NCBI GenBank assembly: GCA_018697195.1
Contig: CM031859.1
Span: forward strand, 52,622,828-52,686,827
DNA: 64,000 nucleotides
DNA from: Certhia americana
Lineage: Eukaryota; Chordata; Aves; Passeriformes; Certhiidae
Direction: 5' to 3'
The notes beneath the pieces were generated by a model that saw only the letters and a list, made by a program, of their open reading frames with translations, was not told the DNA's origin and did not search any database. This document shows, piece by piece, positions 1 through 12,055 of the stretch. The position numbers were made by a program, and so were the translations under genes. Position 1 is the first letter of the stretch, and the number at the start of each line of letters is the position of its first letter.

Positions 1-916
1 ATCGAGCAATGTATCTTACTAAGGACATATTGTTAAACATTGACCAAACAATTCCCACACTTTATCCTAATTATTTTCCTGTTTTTCAAATAGGGATATG
101 AATTCAAACCATCTGGCTTCCCAAAGCCAGAGTAAAAGCTGTCAGGGTTGTTAAGGAACTGCTGAACTGGAAGAAAAAAAGTAGTTGGAGGAGTGATGAG
201 TTGAAGATTTGTACTGATGCTAAATCAAGCAAAATGTACAAACAGTTCTGCTGCAGTTGGGCACTGAGTATGCATGACAAGGTATTTATTTACTTGTTGA
301 AGACAATGCTACTCTTACTTTGCTGCTGTTTCATGTATGCTGTACCTTTAGTCACTATTCTAGGTATGCTAAAACCAGATTTACTCCTCCTCAAATACTT
401 CATCCCAAACCATTTTAAGTTCCCCAATCATACTCAGGGCCCTGTGGAGAAACATTTTTATTGTCATCTTTTGGACTAAGAAGCCTCCCTAGGAAAGAAG
501 GCCATTGTAGAAAGATCACAGATAAAATGTCTGCAATTATCAAGAAATCATTTCTAGTCTAAAAGGATTGGGATGCTGTATCAGGAGAACAGAGAACAGT
601 CATAGAACAAGAGAGAATATTGAGAATCTTATCCTCACGTGAAAATATGACCAGGTACATAGCTATATCTGTGCCTGCTTTTATTCTGCTGTAATACAAG
701 AGAGCTAGTCCAAAACAATAACTAAAGAATAAGTTCATAGCTTCAACTTTTTGGGAGTGCAGAGGTGCCCATCCCATATGCTGCTATATTTATCATCATA
801 AATATACCTCAGAAAATTTTGGCTAAAATTGTACTTAAGGAATTAATCATGTGTGTCTATATTTTACACATCCAAATACATAATAATAAGAAATAATAAG
901 AAACAACACTCCCCTC

Positions 917-934
917 TTTTTTTTTTTTTTTTTT
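917..934. repeat. poly-T tract
   Basis: Eighteen consecutive T, followed by AA and eight more T. It is a simple low-complexity tract inside the ARHGAP18 intron. Confidence 0.9.
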
Positions 935-2479
935 AATTTTTTTTCTATTTCTTTGGCTGTAAGTATTTAAATTCCCTGCCTGAACATGATTATTTTGAAA
1001 TCACAACTCCAAGGCTGAGGCAGGTTCACAGCAAAACCAACAGCCCTCACAAAGTAGCCTCTTGGCGCATTGCAAGTACTCAAAGCTTATGATCAGGGTA
1101 TTTTTCTTCCCCTGGCAAAGTAGATTTACTGAGGAGTCTGGAATGACAGTGAGTCATGCACAGCCAAATCTGCAACACCACTTGCAGTGAGGACCTCACT
1201 GTATCACTTTAATTATGGCCTCCCTTCAGCTGTAGCATTTCAGAGACACAAAAAACCAGAAGGTGCACTTTTAGTAACTCCAGTGAAAAAAGCACCAACA
1301 ACAGAGAAGGGTGCGGGCGCTGCAAGTGTTACCCAAACATGTATGAATAACCTTTTAAAGCCTTATGGCTTTCAGCGCCTGCTTCACTAGTAAGAGTTAC
1401 AAAACAAGAGTAAAATATTGGCAATAATATTAGTTTGTAACATTTTTAATCTAGTGCCAATATCGGCAGACTCAAAATGCCATTAGTCTTACTCAAAAAC
1501 AAATTTAACACTACTGCTCATTAAAGAGAAAGAACTTAGAGAAACAATTAACTAATCCACTATGCCACACTTAGAATGCTGGAGTTCAGATATACACGGC
1601 TCTTCTGGCACTTTGCTGACCAGTTCCATTCCAGTTTTGCATAAAGTCTGCATGTTTATAACAGCATATCTAATAATATATTGCATTATGCTTAGTATCA
1701 TCCAGATTTGTACACGCTCAAGCAAAAAAGAGAAAGCCAATAATTAAAATATACAAAAGGCCTTTAAGTTTCCCATTCCTAATAGTTAGACAACATGACA
1801 TCTCATATTCTGTATGTTATTAAAATAAAAAATAAAGCCTATATACAGCCCTCTTTTAAGATATGTCTCTCTATTGATTGAGCAGAGTTACTCTTGTTTG
1901 TATCTATTTAAGGGTCTGTCTGACACAAAATAGAACTCAACAGATTGTTTGCCCTGATAGTGAAGGACACTAAATCAAATCTACACCCACGACATAAAAT
2001 AATCTAAGTCACCTGCTGAACTAGGCTTGTTGAAATAATGTTGTTTTATCATCCTGACAGATGATGAGTGGATGCCTAAGTGCAAGAAACAGTGTCCATG
2101 TCTGCACAATGAGGACTGCTCTGAAAGAGCTTCAGCATATCTAGGGCTCAAAAATGACATGCAAATTGAAGGGAGTTCCACCAAGATTCTCAGAAAAACA
2201 AGGTGACATGACTGCAGTATACACAATTGGCTAAAGTGGTAATCAGCAGCAAGGAAGTGGTTTTACCTATATTGGTGACACTCACGAGATTGACACTGAA
2301 ATACTGCACGCAATTCATGCTGGGGGGTGAAGGAAAAGCAGAGTAGGAGGGCAAATATAAAGAGAAATGCTAAAATGCTGAAGAAAAGTATCACAGAAAG
2401 GATTTTCAGACTGAAGAAACAAAGGCTCAAAGAGAATAATTTGCTCTGACCACCAAGGTAAAATCGAGTGGCAAGCTGA

Positions 2480-2600
2480 CCACAGGTAACAGGCTAGAGG
2501 GCTTTTTAATGGGTTGGCAAGATATAGTAAGAACAAAAGGCAGGAGCAAGATAAATTCAAAGTAGAAATAAGGTACAAACTGGAAGACTGGGAACCCCTT
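2480..2600 (+). mobile_element. probable old CR1 LINE scrap, 3' region
   Basis: The stretch around GGGCTTTTTAATGGGTTGGC and CAAAGTAGAAATAAGGTAC resembles the 3' region of old amniote CR1 copies, where a 'gggctctttaatctagcag...' block is followed by 'aaattcaaactggaaataagg'. It is strongly diverged and has no terminal tail. The call rests on remembered family sequence. Confidence 0.4.
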
Positions 2601-2987
2601 GGAGCAGGAGTCCAGAGTCAAGGAAGCAGAAAATATTGGGATAGCACATCTTCTGTCAGTAGATCAAGTTACTGGGATTAATACATCAGTAACCAAGCGA
2701 CACATTAAGGGTCTGCTATATACTCCATATTTATATTTGAAGTACATGAAGTACAAAAGGCACAAAAGTAATTCTAAATAAAGCAACTTTGTGCCTTGTT
2801 GCCCCTCAGCTCCACCTGAAGATGTTGGTAAGCACTGGACAATGAACTTTGTTGAAATTAGCAGGCAAACCAAAAGCAGGAAAGACTTTTCTAATGCATT
2901 CAGATGAAGACTGTGCTCATGCAAAGCCTGTAGCAGATAAAAAGACTGACAGTTTTGTAAAGTCAGCTGTAGTGGGATAGATCTTTG

Positions 2988-3035
2988 CTCTGCTTTTATA
3001 GAAACAAAGCTCTCTGCTTTTATAGAAGCAAAGCA
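2988..3035. repeat. 24-bp tandem duplication
   Basis: The unit CTCTGCTTTTATAGAAACAA is present twice, starting at 2988 and 3012, with one substitution (AAACAAAG against AAGCAAAG). This looks like a simple local duplication. Confidence 0.85.
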
Positions 3036-6000
3036 GCACATGGGAAGGTACTGTGGTTAGACATCCATATACTGGCTTCATGAAAGGTTACATGGGTCAG
3101 GAACTACAACTGCTGTGATGACGGCAGGGATCTGGAATCCATTCTGTACAAGCAGATTGCAAATGAAATTGCAAAATGCTCCACCAACTCGAGGCAGTTG
3201 TGAGTAATCAGCTTGTGAGTTTGCTGCCTGTACACTGAGCATTATATGTGTCCCTCACAGTACTTTACTCCTTTATACTGGATTTCACTGGTTTTCAATT
3301 CCAAGACTGAGTCACTGGTAGGAAAAGAAGGGGAAAGGAATGAGAACCTTTCTCTCTGAAATAAAGGAAATGGAAAATGGCCTTGAAAAAAAGCATGATT
3401 TCACACTTACTACTAGATTTCTTCTTGGCATAAGACACAAAAAAAATTAAGACTTCAGTTTAAACTGAACAAATATTGAACAAAGAATGAGGAAGATTAT
3501 TCCAGTAAAGAAAGAATAAACTTTACTTGTATATGTGATCTGCAATGTCTATTATGGTCAATGTTCAAAAAAATCATATCTTGTGGGCAATTCAAAGCAG
3601 AAGTCTTTGTTATTTCTCCATGCTCAAAGGACATCTGTAAATCAGGTTTTCTTACTAAGAGAACAAACAGCAAATGAGTGATTTAGACCACAGCTATCTG
3701 TAGAAAACATCAAATATTTTATGTCCCTTGCTTGTCTCCAAAGTGAAAGCATGCTACCACTACTAAGTCTGTAAAGCCCATATTTTCAAAGATATATAAA
3801 ATTAAATACTTATGTTTATGCAGACTTATACAGTAACCCACAAAAAGGAGCACAACTCTACAACAAAACCCAACTGAGACTGCCTGGTCTCACTGCCACA
3901 GACTCCAGCTTCAGCAGGTATCTCCCAGAGTCAGGTGGATTCAGTAACAAAGCAGGACCATGAAGCTGAAGGGCTGCAGGCCCTGAAATAGCAGATGTCA
4001 CTCGAAAGAGGAGACATGAGGAGGCAGCAATCCTCTCTCTTATAGTACTCTTTTCCAGAACTGGTGCAAGGTTTAGTTTCACCTCAGGGAAACTCTACTC
4101 ATTGTTCTCATTTTGCCAGTATCAGCAAACAAAATGCAAGATTTAAAAAAGGAAAAGAAGGAATAGTGCATAGAAGTTCAGAGCCTTTGAGGAGGAGAAG
4201 CCATATCCTAGGCTGTACGAAACATTAGAGTCTTAAATTATCAGCAATAGAAAGATTTACAGGCTCTTCGGAAATATACAAAGTTAAACAGGCACTGGCT
4301 TGCAAAGCTTCAAAACTGAAACTGGTCTTCCAATATAAGTTAATGTAGTGCACTGAAGTGGCAACAAAAAGTGCACGTGCTGGTGAGCAAGCACAGTGAC
4401 TCACTGGAAACAGATACAGGGAGACCGCCACATGACAAGCTGGTGCAACATAGAAGACAACATGGAATAGCAGCATCCCAAATAGGAAAGAAACATGGAG
4501 AGGAAAGCAATTCTACCTCCAGTGGCCAACACAGTCAGAATCATTTATCTATTACTCAGATAGCAATTTAGGCTTGGCTCTTGAAAATGCTATGCAGCAG
4601 AAGTTTATTGGCCTCATGCTCTGGTGTGCTGGGGCAGTTCAGTTACTTCTGCATGCACACTGCATGCATTCACTTCTTATAAATCTATTCCTCATGGACT
4701 GAATACTCCAGGCTTGGTCCCAGCCTTATAATCACATTCATAAACCATTTTTACGTACATATGTTTGCATACACACACACATTCACTCACTCTTTAGGAC
4801 AGAAATAGTCCTGTAGAAGACTCTCTGGATGGCATTTGATTGCCTGAGGGTAAGCCCACGCAACCGTATGAGGAGCATGTTGTTATGTGAAACACCTACA
4901 TGTGGCTGGCAAATATGATACAGGACCTGTGGGGCTTTCTGCCAAAAGTAGATGGGGTAAAATTCCCGAGAAACCTGAATGGCACTGGAAATCTATGCTT
5001 ACAGGTTTGGATTTCACATGTATGAGGGTGACACACCCACAAGTCAGTCACTGAAATGGTTTTGGACTGAAACCTATCTGATTCACTCCTGGTTTCCCCA
5101 GCCCATATAATAATAAATGGTTCCATAGAAAGACAAATGATTTAAAATTTTCTGCATGGATATCATGAAGAAAAGGAGATTACACCAAAATCCAAGTAGC
5201 AGGACAGCCAACAGGGCATTACTGATTCTAACAGGTTAAAACTTGAAAGTAAGCGAATTAAGGCAACATGGAAAAGAGAGATGTTATTAAAATTGTACTT
5301 GATACTGTGTATTCTACCTTTTCTCCAAAAAAGTTTTTAAGATAAATATTTAGGTAGACCACAGAAATCACCCACAACCAATAGCTACTTCATATAAAGA
5401 TAATCCTTTAACTGCTACTTTAAAGCAAAATGCAAAATAAACTACTCTATGGCAAAGACAGCAGCTCTGATGCTATTTTATGCATCACTACTGTTAAGGC
5501 AGTATTCCTAAATGACAAACTTGGAAGTAACCACACTGAGGCTGTTCTAGATTTCAGCCTACTGAACCAACGGTAAGGTAAGCCTTTCCAAAAAGTAAGT
5601 ATTTCACAGATTCATTGTGCCTTTAAAGGGCAAAAAATCCCCCCAGAACAGACAAGTAGCTCAACAATATATTAGACCAGTAAAATTTTAAGCCTTATGA
5701 AGCAAGAGTTTTCATATGCCTGAAGGGAAAAAACTGGTAGGAAGTATAGCTCTTTCTTTCCTACAATGTCACTTTGTTTGGAGCACAGCCAACATAAAGC
5801 TTTTTCCAGGAGGTACCAGTGTCATGCTTCCCTCCAAAGATAAAGCAATTTCTAACATGCACTCTTTTGAATGCCTATGAAAAAAATAATTCAACATAGT
5901 TTCTCTATTAATCTTTCCAAAGGGGCTTCTTTGTTACAGCTGGTACCATATTACATTGGCTTCCTAATATTCTGATCCCTGTTAAAATTTACAGACTTTT

Positions 6001-6265
6001 CAAATTAGTAGCGAGATGCTAACATAGTCATTGAAAGTTGTTCTAGTTTTGTTATTTTTTTTCAAAAGCAAAATAAGATCTATTTCACATCAGCAAAATA
6101 CAAGCTGCAGAAGTCGTCCACTTGCACACTCTGACAAGCTTAATGGAAAAACTTATTTCTACAAAATATTTCAGAATTATGCCTAGTGGGTTTGGGTATT
6201 ACTAGTATCATTCAGCTCTGGACATTTTGGGAATGTTGACAAAGAAGGAAAGTAGTTAAAATAAT

Positions 6266-6287
6266 GGGGGGGGGGGGGGGGGGGGGG
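6266..6287. repeat. 22-base G homopolymer
   Basis: An uninterrupted run of 22 G is followed by TGGTGGTG. It could form a G-quadruplex on the plus strand, and its length is prone to error in sequencing and assembly. Confidence 0.95.
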
Positions 6288-7921
6288 TGGTGGTGAAGAG
6301 CAGATGGGAGATAAATCCCACAGAAACGTTACAACATTTCATGAAAGTTTTGTTTGTTTGTTTCTAAAAAGACCAAAAGAGAATCAAAAGTGGCCACTCC
6401 CATCCCTCTCTGTTCCCATGAAAATACTCCCAATCTCTCTCACTTCAGAAGTGGGAAGACACTGGAGATGCACAGCAGGAGGGAGTGGGTCAACCAGAAC
6501 CATTGAGTTGTCATCCTGGTTAATAAAAATACGAGAAACAGACTTAAGGTTCAAATTTAGAGTGGCACTCTAGAGCAGAAAGGCAGAGAGGTATCCTTTA
6601 GGGTTTTACTTTAATGAGCTAAGTGGCAAATGTACATTGCCTAGAAAGCTGTACTACTGCTGTGGTGGAACTCAGGAAAGTTAACTGTGGGAATCCTCTG
6701 TTCTGCACAGCTGAAATAAGCACATTTGTTTGCTATAATTACGGAAATGAGACCACTTTTCCCATTTAGTTCCCCTTCTCTTAAACCCAAACCAGAAAAA
6801 TCCATGAAGGATTGCTATTACTTGCTTGGCAATGTCCCAATTTACCCAGGAGGCTGTCCAGAGAAGCAGCTGCAGAGGAGCTGGAATCTCATGAGATTGC
6901 TGTTCCTAATGGTGTGGCATTAGCACAGGAGACAAGTTTAAGACACAGAGAGGGACTGTGCTCATGTGTTCCAGGCCTCTAGGGGCTAAGAGTCTGCTGC
7001 TTAGAGCCATGAATCCAGAAAGCTACATGTAAAAATAGAGGAGCCAACCATAACAGTCTACAGATACACAGATCTTTACTCAGAAGTTAACCCAAGGAGC
7101 AGGGAAAGCATTTTTTAACTTATCCCTCCACCTCCAAGCGGAGTTTGAGGGGAGTTATGAGAGGCAAAGAAACACCACAAACAATAACAGAAAAGTTTTT
7201 GGATTTTATGATTTCTTGAAAAAATATACATATTTTGTGTTCCATTGGAAATGGTCGGTTCTGCAGATCCCTTATAGATGTAGCTAAGATGACATCAGAA
7301 CTCCAAGTGAGGCTGATAAATAACATTAGTCATGGAGAAGGAAGTACCTCAATAAAAAGAGAACTTTGTGATTCTTACATGGGGTAGGAGGTATTTCTCA
7401 GTTCAGTCCTTGCTTTTGTTGTGGACTCTTGGTGTGATAGGTCACAGAACATCTGTTATCTTTTGTTATCTGTTATATTTTGTTATCTGTGAGGGTGCCC
7501 AACTGTACTACCTTCTATCTTCTTTTAATCAAACTATAATCTCTTTGATCACACACGGTCTTCCTATGCATGCATGGAAACAGTATGTCAGTTTCAATAC
7601 CTTCCCAGCTTCAGCTGTCTTCTCAACATTATCAAAAGTTCCATCTTTATCAATGGGACCTTTGTTGACAATTTCAGTAAGGAAGAGGCAAGACTGAATG
7701 GGCCATAAAGACAAAAGTCAGCCCTTTACACAGCAGTCCCTCTGGTCATTGCTATGGAAAAGCCAGCAGTGACTTCTGCCTATAACAAACGTGCTGTGAG
7801 GAGGAGGCCTTCAGCCCTCATGTATGTGAAACCGGCTTCTTGCCTGTTACCAGTTTCAATGACAAATGCTTTAAAAAGTTTGTCTCGTTATGACCTACAC
7901 TTTCCTCCCGTTTAATATATT

Positions 7922-7936
7922 AAAAAAAAAAAAAAA
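7922..7936. repeat. poly-A tract
   Basis: Fifteen consecutive A immediately left of the GC-rich ARHGAP18 promoter region. Confidence 0.9.
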
Positions 7937-8519
7937 GGGAAGTTACAAAGATACAAAGTAACACAAGGAGATTATAAGAAAACCTACGCACAGCACCCCA
8001 TGGAACAGCCTGATCCCAAAAACACTGAGGTCTCAGCGCCCCCGAGGCCACGGGACAGCATGCACCGCTGCGACCCACAAACCCTCCCTGCTCCGAGCCT
8101 AAAACCTCACCGGCCAGAACAGCTCGGGTTTAACACCGACAGCGCACCGCCCACAGGACTGTTCTTGGATACAAACGCCTTAACAACAGCTGGCGGCTGC
8201 TGTTCGCACTCAGCTCTCGGCGGACCAGCAAAGCGACTGGGGTCTCCTCGACGCGCGGAGCGAAAGGGGTGGGAAAAAACCCAAACCCACCAACCAACCA
8301 CGGAAAAACCGTTTGGGAGCTGCGGGACACAGAGCAAAAATGGGCAAACCTTCTAGCTCCTGGGCCGGAGAAGACACCTTCTCCCGCGCAACAGGTTCCC
8401 GCTGAGCCGGCGGCGCTCCTCCTCCGCGGCGCGGCAGCCGGAGCCGCCCCCGCCGAGCGCACCTGCCGCGGGCAGCGCCCTCCTTCCCTCTTTCCCTCCC
8501 TGCCCGCACCTCCACTCAC

Positions 8520-8599
8520 CCGCCGGGGGCGTCTCCGGCCCCGCCGCTGGGGTGGTAGGCGGTGAGGACCACGCCGCGGGAGCCGGACCGCCAGCTCAT
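8520..8599 (-). CDS. ARHGAP18: ARHGAP18 coding exon 1 (partial gene)
   Basis: This is the N-terminal coding exon of Rho GTPase-activating protein 18, which stimulates GTP hydrolysis by RhoA and restrains actin stress-fibre signalling. The ATG at 8599 opens a frame beginning MSWRSGSRGVVLTAYHPSG. The MSW start and the GVVLTAYHPSG motif match what I know of the mammalian protein. The exon is 80 nt (26 codons plus GG) and ends at 8520 before the donor GTGAGT, leaving phase 2. The start has G at -3. The catalytic RhoGAP domain is encoded by later exons beyond the left edge and cannot be inspected. The exon sits in a CpG island, as expected for a main promoter. A six-codon upstream frame overlaps the start codon (8596-8616). 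The bird residues after the motif (GAGDAPG) differ from human; this looks like normal variation in an unstructured region. Confidence 0.85.
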
Positions 8600-8616
8600 G
8601 GCGCTCGCCGCCGCAT
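8596..8616 (-). promoter_or_regulatory. ARHGAP18: short upstream ORF overlapping the ARHGAP18 start
   Basis: An ATG at 8616 reads six codons (MRRRAP) and stops at TGA, whose last bases overlap the ARHGAP18 ATG in an ATGA arrangement at 8599-8596. It would be translated if the 5' end of the mRNA lies to the right of 8616. Such an overlap can reduce initiation at the main start or permit reinitiation. The arrangement is seen directly; its effect is inferred. Confidence 0.6.
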
Positions 8617-9045
8617 CCCTTCTGGAGACACCGAGGCGGAGAGGGGCGGCCCGGCTACTGCCCGGCGCGGCCCAGCCTCCTGCCGGCAGCGCAGCGGGGC
8701 AGGGCCGGGTGACGGCAGCGCTTCCTGCGGCCCGGCGGGGCCGTGCCCCTCCTCCCGGCTCGGAGCCCCGCAGGCGAGAACGGCGGAGCCGAGCGGCTGC
8801 CGGGAGCCGTGCCCGTGTCGTGCCGCTCCCGCGTTACAACTCCGAGCGCTTCCTCACCCCGCGGGGTGTGGGAAACCAGCGTCCTCCGGGCAGGTTGGAG
8901 TTTGTGTGGAGGTGTCGCTGAGAAATCCGTCAATTCAAGAAAAGTCGCTGCCCTTTCGACCCCGAGTCAACTGCCACGGGCGAACTGCTGCGTCCCGAGG
9001 CTGCGGTGTGGCAAGTGCGGCGCGGCAATAAGGAAAATAAAGAAT

Positions 9046-11684
9046 GTGTTCAGCGTTTGCTTTGTACGTTATCCATTTCACTGAATCGCATCGTTATTTG
9101 GTGATTGCTTTAACTTTTCATACACACACACAAAAAGAAAATTCTATTTTAAAATAATAAGCTCTCGTAATAAAAATCACAACAAGGGATAATGTCAAGC
9201 GAGGACACTGCTGAGTTGCCTCAGAGCTGCTGGGCCTTAAACAAGCTGCCATTAGCTCCAAGGTCACGCTCTATCAACCAGTGACAGCCAGAGAAGCGTA
9301 GCATAGCATTGGGTCGGACTTTTTGGTGGGCAAAGCCTTCCCTGTGCCTTGGCACAGGCTCTGATGAGATGGGCTCAGTGCCTTGGTATTAGTATTGAAT
9401 TGGAAGGCAAGACCTCCAACGCAACACCCAAATCTGTTTGGTTTTTTCCATGACAACATGTAAACATGCATATGATATTTATGTTTGTAATTTGTGCCCT
9501 TGTTCACTATGCATATGATTTGTCCGAGTTATTATCAGTTTGTTCTATAAGCGAATGGATCAACTTCAGCTGTGTGTAATTTGCATTGTGTTTACTTTTT
9601 TTTTCCTTTTAAAAAAACCAAATCGTTCAACTGCTTTCTTTGCAGTTAAAATCTGCAAAGTTTAGTGCTGGGCTCTGTGAGGTGTTCTGAAGCGCATGGG
9701 TATTGAGTTCAGAAACTTCACTCTTTTAACTTTGTACCTAAATTTGAATGCTGCACGCAAGGTTGTGGATGTACCATGCTTTTTCCTGTGCAGCTGTTCT
9801 GCAGTGCAGAGCTGCCATGCAGGAGCAGCACAGAAATCTTGTCCTATGGCCACCATGAAGTAGGTCCCAGCAGAGAAGCAAGCAGACAGAACATCTGGTT
9901 ATGTTTCAGCAAGATCAGTTTGTTCTCTTGAATCCTTGACACTTACAGCTGGTAAGTGGGATCATAGTCAGAATAAGTGAATTTTGCCATTGATGATGGA
10001 CTTCTACAAAGTACCAAACAGGAAGTCCTGATTTCTTTAATTTAAAATGAAAATTTTCACACTAAGTTTAAAAACCCCAATTTATTAAAAAGACAGTGCC
10101 AACAGATACACTACACATATAAATTCAAAAAAGGAACAGGTCAATCTTTAACTTTTTAGTGTGATTCCTTAATTTTTGATATTTACAATGCATAGGGAAG
10201 AGGCTGCCTCACCTCCACAGATGTTCTCCTTCTGCAAAGGGAATGGGTAAAAGAGCAGGCACAGCTTCTGTGCAGCTTCAGCAACAGCGTAGTACTATGG
10301 TTACAACAGTTTAACTAGCAGTATGCACCAAGAGCACTATGACAAATTGTCTGCATGTACCTACACACTCACAAAAACAAGGACATGAAACCACTGTAAA
10401 ACTTAGGACTGTGAATATTTCCCTGTACTCCCACTGCAAAGGTACTGTACTCTCTCTACATATCAGGCTGTGTCCCAAAGGCAAAAATTAACCTAACTTC
10501 TCACACAAGCATGCAAACAAGACTCTTCAGTTTACACAGCTCACCAATATTTCATATTGGAAATACATCAGTATGAGGTGAGAAAACATCCTATTAACGT
10601 ATGTTAGCACTCCTATCTGCTGGTGCATTTGGCTCTTTCTTTAAATGCACGTGGTTAATTGTTAAACAGCATACGTGGAATGCAAAATTATTTTCTGAAG
10701 GACCCATCTTTTTTTTTTAGTTATAAACTAAACCAGAAAAACTAAGCATAAATACCAGGGTCCTTAGAACCTGGCCTTCTCCAAAGCTTTAGTTAAATGG
10801 TTGCATGCCAAATACCCCACTTAGTTATAAAACTCACTTTAAAAAAATAACTAAAATGAAACAGAAATAAAAGCTAAACATTTAGAGCATTCCATGTCTA
10901 ATGAGTGCTTTCCAAAGCCCTTTGCCCAAACTAAACATATATTAGGTGCTATAAGAAAGAAAATGTAAACTGCTTTTTCTTTGATAAGCATCTTAAAACA
11001 CATTATAATTAAGGCACACGACAACATGCTGTCGCTGGAAAAAGAAGAATGCAGAAACAAAATATAGTCGATGTGGTGTCACTAGGGGCTTCTCAAAAGA
11101 CAATTTTGCTGCAAATGGAGAAGGGGAAGAACCTGCCTTGTTTGGGGTGAGGGGAAAGATTAAGAAAGGCAAAACCCAGAATGAGTTTGTACCAGTCAAC
11201 TGGAGAATAAGAAGTAAGAAAGCTTGAGAAAGCTTTTATTAGCATGCAACAAGGAAAGTGAGAAAACGACCTAGAAAGAAAAAATGTCCTATTAAAAATG
11301 AGACTAGGGATTAAATTAGGGATTAAACCTCATCTATCTTTATTACAATGCACTTCGATCATAGAAGTGAATTTAGGAGCTTATTCTAGACACACTTTTT
11401 CCTCTACTTGATAGGATCAAACCCAGTCCTGTTAAGACAGTGTAACACCAGCAAGGTTTTCTTTGATTAAATGATTCCCTTTCTACACCGGATACAGATA
11501 GATAATTTTGACCTACAGATGTATTATTACTGTAAACTGACAGAAGTATGACTGCTCTCTTTCACTGTTATATCTTCTGCCTAACTCTGACTAAATAGTC
11601 ATTAATTCCTGAGTTTGCAGATAATATTTTTGTTCCTAACAAGGTCCAGGCATATTTATTTGGAAAGTAAGATTGTTCATAGAG
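9046..11684. other. non-coding stretch between ARHGAP18 island and first CR1
   Basis: AT-rich sequence upstream of ARHGAP18 exon 1. It contains a short AC tract near 9122 and scattered A or T runs. I see no exon with paired splice signals and a recognisable product. If the candidate exon at 32417-32460 belongs to ARHGAP18, this would be intronic. Confidence 0.6.
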
Positions 11685-12055
11685 AAGAGAAAGCTTTGGA
11701 GAAACCTCACTGGAGCCTTTCAGTACCTAAAAGAGGTTTTTAAAAATAAGGAGAGGGACTTTTCATATAGGCAAATAGAGATAGGACAAGGGACAATGGT
11801 TTTAAAGAGAAAGTAGGCAGGTTTAGATTAAATGTCAAGAAGAAAAACATTACTCAGAGGGTGGTGGTGCACTGAACAGGTTGCCCTGAGAATTGTAGAT
11901 GCTCCATCTCTGGAAGTGTTCAAGGGCAGGTTGGATAAGGCCCTGAGGGACTTGGTCTAATGAGTGGCATCCTTGTTGATGGCAGGAGGTTTGGAATTAC
12001 ATTATCTTTAAGGTCATTTCTAACTCAAACTGATTGATAGCTCTATAATCAACTA
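11685..12055 (+). mobile_element. CR1 LINE 3' end, 5'-truncated
   Basis: The stretch reads like a CR1 3' terminal segment in plus orientation: GGAGAAACCTCACTGGAGCC near the left, then CTCAGAGGGTGGTGGTGCAC, TGAACAGGTTGCCCTGAGAA, CCATCTCTGGAAGTGTTCAA and TTTAAGGTCATTTCTAACTC near the end. These blocks occur in this order in bird CR1 elements. No reverse transcriptase coding remains. The copy is moderately diverged and its terminal tail is decayed (CTCTATAATC). Confidence 0.85.

Larger units (their letters stand above)
1..8029 (-). other. ARHGAP18: ARHGAP18 intron 1 (partial), non-coding
   Basis: This AT-rich stretch lies downstream, in minus-strand sense, of the ARHGAP18 exon 1 donor, so it is read as part of that intron. 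I searched for minus-strand exon 2 of ARHGAP18, expecting a segment related to the conserved MEDYWIEL motif, and did not find it; the exon must lie further left. The stretch holds a poly-T tract, a short AC tract near 4764, a 22-base G run, a 24-bp tandem duplication near 3.0 kb and a probable old CR1 scrap near 2.5 kb. Its open frames are short, lack splice context and match no family I recognise. Confidence 0.7.
8030..9045 (-). promoter_or_regulatory. ARHGAP18: CpG island promoter of ARHGAP18
   Basis: Base composition changes sharply from AT-rich to GC-rich with many CpG dinucleotides between about 8.03 and 9.04 kb, then falls back. The island contains the minus-strand first exon, so the part to the right of 8599 should hold the 5' untranslated region and promoter. 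No TATA box is evident, which is usual for this promoter class. Overlapping open frames on both strands (for example 8552-9031 plus) are rich in Arg, Ala, Gly and Pro and reflect composition, not genes. The boundaries are estimated by eye. Confidence 0.85.

Noticed and set aside
8552..9031. 159-codon plus-strand open frame in the ARHGAP18 CpG island
   Set aside because: It lies antisense to the ARHGAP18 5' region and is made of low-complexity residues expected from the base composition.
10081..10086. TTTATT as a polyadenylation signal of a minus-strand gene ending near 10.07 kb
   Set aside because: No coding exon lies upstream of it within a plausible distance, and the hexamer is frequent in AT-rich DNA.
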